From Ignavibacteriaceae bacterium (lineage in GTDB: Bacteria > Bacteroidota > Ignavibacteria > Ignavibacteriales > Ignavibacteriaceae), in contig JALNZG010000003.1 in NCBI GenBank assembly GCA_023229425.1, positions 62,001 to 126,000 on the forward strand: a stretch of 64,000 nt of DNA, in the 5' to 3' direction. The position numbers and the translations under genes were made by a program. A model generated the notes under the pieces. The model saw nothing but the letters and a program-made list of their open reading frames with translations. It did no database searches and was not told where the DNA came from. Below, in pieces: positions 61,601 to 64,000 of this stretch; the first letter of the stretch is position 1, and each line of letters begins with the position of its first letter.

Positions 61601-61976
61601 TTTTAATTTCAGCGTCTCCACCAGTATCGTCTGTAGAGCTATAGCCAACTTTTTTAATTATTAACTCTGTTGGAGCAATAAACCATTGCATTCCCCAATC
61701 TTGGCCAAAGAAACCAAAATTAGTGTTGAATGAACCGTCATTATAAAAGAGAGTATCAATTGTTCCGTTAACGCTTTTAGCTAATGTACGGGATTTAATT
61801 GTGTGATTTTGAACTGCGTGTTTACTTGGCGGTACCATGATGGTTTCATGTCCGTCAAAAGTTCTAGTAACTTTTTCAAGAGTATTGTCCGGTCTCAAAA
61901 TCATTTTTTGTTGAGCCACCAGAAATACTTGCGAAAAAAGCACTAAGAAAAAAAACATTGAAAGTTTTCGAGTCAT
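58623..61976 (-). CDS. T9SS cargo protein with two starch-binding-like modules (1117 residues)
   Basis: A signal peptide (KLSMFFFLVLFSQVFLVAQQ) leads a long protein. After an N-terminal beta region and a part of unknown type comes a pair of modules near residues 690-880 resembling CBM20/CBM48 starch-binding domains: VRGDFNSWGGKDFELKDADGD with a FTNFTEGQSLTFKYVH strand, then ARGSFNGWGETMMTA with VNFKYFYSPGTWE. The C-terminus is a full sorting domain, MLEQNYPNPFNPETSIRF...FNTLGEEVMTLVNEQK...TSGIYFYTIKA...KKMILMK. It would bind glycans or glycan-like polymers outside the cell. A strong promoter and conserved leader (62072-62100) precede it. Confidence 0.87.
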   Translation of the reverse strand: MTRKLSMFFFLVLFSQVFLVAQQKMILRPDNTLEKVTRTFDGHETIMVPPSKHAVQNHTIKSRTLAKSVNGTIDTLFYNDGSFNTNFGFFGQDWGMQWFIAPTELIIKKVGYSSTDDTGGDAEIKIVKLLWTKAQLAATGTTLEGRYEATGNGFNNITAFPSNPDATAGGWQAIKEGATSPFDVVDVWSDAGSGAPTTPVIQTSLNYQWVPMNLITEPTIAAGQIFGVALKNVAPGFNLAADRLGLWSGASTTLNGWKYYANGRTDGDLTTAGWWTRTYTWDFVVEVELIGDVAPEFVSFEKLTTTVDQSARTVHANITDQNPSGGPAGVSSAVLHYSLDSGKTFTDVTMTGAAPDFSAAIPGQSPGQYVVYNATATDPNGNSTNSKTYAYSIFLPTPGIKTLVVFNGYTSESGYPMDYYFGIDSMTSYDTYQFPHDVWAFGPLEKALVDNYDNIFEICTTGPADYNEALIKVWLSEKATRNYFLAGQEYLGAKNAYTNVTYAAGDFEYDVLGLAGSWNDISYAASVGQKKPSRLFAKTGTMLGGELNAKFTAWATDSLNYDPTYEIGDEDNWIDGFDVQAGQEVDVEVESRGIDNVAHVANYPCVTHRTLTAGNKIVFMSLDPLSVNSRAKYYWFGFSKVSPQVKALEWFGANQSLPPTVEFRANMSVQLKKGTFAATDSVWVRGDFNSWGGKDFELKDADGDSIYSAVFTNFTEGQSLTFKYVHSPDVWESTGNRTLTVTAGPNVTSACWEDICIYVPSKTIKVTFSVNMELERLSTLFNPATSTVSARGSFNGWGETMMTASPTNLDVYEVVADVIAAVGEKVNFKYFYSPGTWEVDKLTDPTQNDRYFIVSQANFDAAAITLDVVGFNNGEVGTVLNQDANITFTCNTNGASIIDAPAGTVFTSVYMCGANSPLQWPGGGWSDAEITKAIQLFDDGTHGDVTAGDKIFTTNSITFLQWSTLTVVYKYGANWGLATNGGKNDNEGGVGADKTLKMGRYTSKATVVDTFGIVHTTDVSKVEKLGNTIPTVYMLEQNYPNPFNPETSIRFSIPQESFVTVKVFNTLGEEVMTLVNEQKTAGVYNASFKANNLTSGIYFYTIKANDFTSTKKMILMK

Positions 61977-62071
61977 AGCGATCTCCTTAGTATTGATGAA
62001 TAAATAGAAACAAATAATTTAAAACTGCGAAACAATAGATTCCTAATGGAACAAATTATTTTCTTGTAACA

Positions 62072-62100
62072 GAATTACAAATTTTTTAAATGAATGTCAA
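62072..62100 (-). promoter_or_regulatory. Promoter with conserved leader, starch-binding-like T9SS gene
   Basis: TTGACA (62095-62100) is 17 bases from TAATTC (62072-62077) on the minus strand; the TSS would be near 62065, leaving about 90 bases of leader. The flanking 75 bases closely match those before the module A receptor gene at 48830-48905. Confidence 0.65.
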
Positions 62101-62119
62101 GTTTTTTTTTCCGTTCAGA

Positions 62120-63703
62120 CTAAATTTTTACCGTATAAGCGTTGTTTATGCCTTCAATAGAAGAAATTTTTTGTAAAACTTCTTTATCAATTACCGAATC
62201 TACATTTACAACAGTAATAGCTTCTTTGCCAATTCCGAATCTTCCCAACGATAATCCGGCAATGTTAATTTTATTTTCAGCTAAAATCTTTCCAACTTGT
62301 GCTAACATTCCCGGCTTATCAATATTGGTGTAAAAGAGCATAACTCCTTCGGGTTTAAGTTCAAGATGAAATTTATCAACATCAACAATGCGTATTTCAT
62401 TATTACCGAAAACGGTTCCCGCTAAATATTTTTTTTCTGAGGTTGAAGAACATTCAACTGCAAGCAAGTTTGTATAATCTGAATTTGCTCCAGCATAAAC
62501 TTCATCAATAATAATTCCCAATTCCTGCGCAAGGAACGGAGCGTTAATTAAATTTATCGGGTCGGAAGAAAGTTTAGCGAGAAAACCCTTGGTAACAGCG
62601 GATGAAATCAACTTGTGCGACTCACTTAACAACGCGCCGTAGAAAGTAATTTTGATTTTCTTCAATTTGCTTTGTAAAATTTGCGCATGCAGCGAACCGA
62701 TATTTTCCGCTAATCGAACGTAAGGAGCTAAGTCAGGATTCCCGAACGATTCGAGAGCGGCAGCGTTAACAGCACCGCGCAGAACTTTGTTTGTAAAATA
62801 TTCTACAATTTGTTCGGCAATTTGAATAGCAACTTTTTCCTGAGCTTCGCCGGTTGATGCGCCAAGATGCGGTGTGGTTACAACCTTAGGATGTTGAATT
62901 AAAGGATGATTATAATCAGGTGGTTCGGTAACATACACATCAAATGCGGCTGCCGAAACTTTTCCGGAGTTTAATGCTTCAACTAAATCATCTTCATTTA
63001 TAATTCCTCCTCGAGCGCAGTTTACTACTTTCACTCCGTCTTTACATTTCGCAAGGGTTTCTTTACAGATTAGATTTTGTGTTTTTTCATCAAGCGGAAC
63101 GTGAACAGTGATAATATCCGATAAAGAAAAGAGTGTTTCAAGATCAACTAATTTCACGCCGATCTTTGCGGCTGTTTCTTCAGCAAGAATTGGATCATAA
63201 CCAATAGCGGTCATTCCGAAAGCCTTCATCCGTACAGCAACTTCGCGCCCTATCTTTCCTAAACCAATAACACCTAAAGTTTTTCCGTAAACTTCTGAAC
63301 CTTGAAATTTTTTTCTTTCCCACTTTCCTGCTTTTAGTGAAGCGGTCGCTTGAGGAATATTTCTGCACATTGAAAGCATTAAAGAGATCGCGTGTTCGGC
63401 GGTTGAAATGGTATTGCCGCCTGGGGTGTTCATTACGATAACGCCTTTACGTGTTGCAGCTTCGGAATCAATATTATCAACTCCGGTTCCCGCTCTACCG
63501 ATCACTTCCATGTTATCCATCAGCTCAATTATATCTGCGGTTACTTTAGTGTCGCTTCTTACAATTAGTCCCTGGTAATCTTTTATTATTTTTTTTATTT
63601 CTTCTTTTGGCATTCCGGGTTGATAGGTAACATCAAAGCCTGCAGCGGTTAAAACGGCAACGCTTTTTTTATCAACGGAATCAGTGATAAGTATTTTTTT
63701 CAT
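62120..63703 (-). CDS. serA: D-3-phosphoglycerate dehydrogenase (long form)
   Basis: The 527-residue enzyme starts serine synthesis by oxidising 3-phosphoglycerate with NAD. It has the long SerA layout: substrate domain (VRSDTKVTADIIELMDNM, GRAGTGVDNIDSEAATRKG), NAD-binding motif VIGLGKIGREVAVRMK near residue 143, NCARGGIINEDDLVEAL and the catalytic histidine in HLGASTGEAQEKV, then an allosteric substrate-binding domain and a C-terminal ACT domain (DKPGMLAQVGKILAENKIN). It lies 27 bases after the thioredoxin gene. It is the more standard of the two phosphoglycerate dehydrogenases in the window. Confidence 0.96.
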   Translation of the reverse strand: MKKILITDSVDKKSVAVLTAAGFDVTYQPGMPKEEIKKIIKDYQGLIVRSDTKVTADIIELMDNMEVIGRAGTGVDNIDSEAATRKGVIVMNTPGGNTISTAEHAISLMLSMCRNIPQATASLKAGKWERKKFQGSEVYGKTLGVIGLGKIGREVAVRMKAFGMTAIGYDPILAEETAAKIGVKLVDLETLFSLSDIITVHVPLDEKTQNLICKETLAKCKDGVKVVNCARGGIINEDDLVEALNSGKVSAAAFDVYVTEPPDYNHPLIQHPKVVTTPHLGASTGEAQEKVAIQIAEQIVEYFTNKVLRGAVNAAALESFGNPDLAPYVRLAENIGSLHAQILQSKLKKIKITFYGALLSESHKLISSAVTKGFLAKLSSDPINLINAPFLAQELGIIIDEVYAGANSDYTNLLAVECSSTSEKKYLAGTVFGNNEIRIVDVDKFHLELKPEGVMLFYTNIDKPGMLAQVGKILAENKINIAGLSLGRFGIGKEAITVVNVDSVIDKEVLQKISSIEGINNAYTVKI

Positions 63704-63730
63704 TCTATCTAATATCTATGTTAAAATGAA

Positions 63731-64000
63731 TTAAAGATTTGCATTAAGTTTTTGTACGAATTGCGCTTTGGGAACAGCTCCGATAATTGTCTCAACAACT
63801 TTTCCGCCTTTGAAAATTAAAAGTGTCGGAATGCTTCTTATTCCAAACTGAGTTGCGGTTTGGGGATTGTTATCAACATCCATCTTTCCGATTTTATATT
63901 TCCCGTCATATTCCGTAGCGAGTTCTTCCACAATTGGAGCTATCATTCTGCATGGACCACACCATGTTGCCCAAAAATCCACCAGCACCGGTTTATCCGA
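63731..64000 (-). CDS. trxA: Thioredoxin, N-terminal end cut off by the window
   Basis: The visible 90 residues read SDKPVLVDFWATWCGPCRMIAP... to a QFVQKLNANL ending. The redox motif WCGPC and the cis-proline segment (RSIPTLLIFKGG) are intact. The protein reduces disulfides in the cytosol. The frame runs off the right edge with no start codon of its own; an internal GTG at 63988 is not the true start, because the usual DFxxxVLxSDKPVLVDFW lead-in lies beyond 64000. serA follows closely on the same strand. Confidence 0.96.
   Translation of the reverse strand, partial: SDKPVLVDFWATWCGPCRMIAPIVEELATEYDGKYKIGKMDVDNNPQTATQFGIRSIPTLLIFKGGKVVETIIGAVPKAQFVQKLNANL

Overview
This window is AT-rich, gene-dense bacterial chromosome. 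Its best fit is a member of the Ignavibacteria, in the Bacteroidota/Chlorobiota (FCB) group. The case rests on many secreted proteins ending in type IX secretion (T9SS) sorting domains with an NYPNPFNP-type motif, PorV/PorQ-family barrels, TonB-dependent receptors with an N-terminal carboxypeptidase-regulatory-like domain, a GWxTD protein, and an ATP synthase operon without atpD/atpC. Promoters read here are of the TTGA-N17-TAnnTT kind. No rRNA, tRNA, CRISPR array, prophage or transposase gene was seen.

Layout. 1-2.5 kb: the end of a conserved Bacteroidota protein, a T9SS cargo gene frameshifted inside its sorting domain, a decayed sorting-domain remnant and an RRM protein. 2.6-8.6 kb: a minus-strand operon (PAS histidine kinase with a degenerate receiver, NusG paralogue, YhaM-like HD nuclease, TPR protein, sirtuin, RadA). 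8.7-11.7 kb: a geranylgeranyl-reductase-like flavoprotein divergent from a methyltransferase, a four-helix-bundle gene flanked by inverted GACTGCC repeats, and a two-cluster ferredoxin. 11.7-17.7 kb is the accessory-looking part: a sigma-like/anti-sigma-like pair, a field of palindromic MITE-like repeats with a 201-bp tandem duplication, two small exported proteins, and a 703-residue membrane protein that appears to join a Lon-type Ser-Lys domain to an extracytoplasmic FG-GAP-like domain. 17.7-28.4 kb: an outer-membrane protein/lipoprotein pair, DUF3467 and TPR proteins, adenosine deaminase, urocanate hydratase and a phosphoglycerate dehydrogenase.

28.4-40.5 kb is one long minus-strand run: lpxL-like acyltransferase, heptosyltransferase, M23 peptidase, bactofilin, ATP synthase genes (atpZ, an I-like gene, atpB, E, F, H, A, G), then ffh, rpsP, khpA, rimM, trmD and rplS. 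Envelope, energy and translation genes are packed together with overlapping ends.

40.7-62 kb is an envelope island. Two paralogous modules of TonB-dependent receptor, giant T9SS cargo and PorV-like barrel lie in tandem, with a GWxTD protein between them and a lipoprotein plus another T9SS protein with starch-binding-like modules upstream. The modules even share near-identical terminators after the PorV genes, and two transcription units in the island start with the same promoter and leader. The likely logic is that each module exports a large surface protein with its own barrel partner, next to a receptor whose substrate is unknown. The window ends with a second serA and the 5'-truncated thioredoxin gene.

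The strongest candidates for something undescribed are the Lon-like membrane protein (15317-17428), the duplicated receptor/cargo/PorV modules, and the repeat-flanked four-helix-bundle gene. All functional calls come from reading the sequence; no database search was run.
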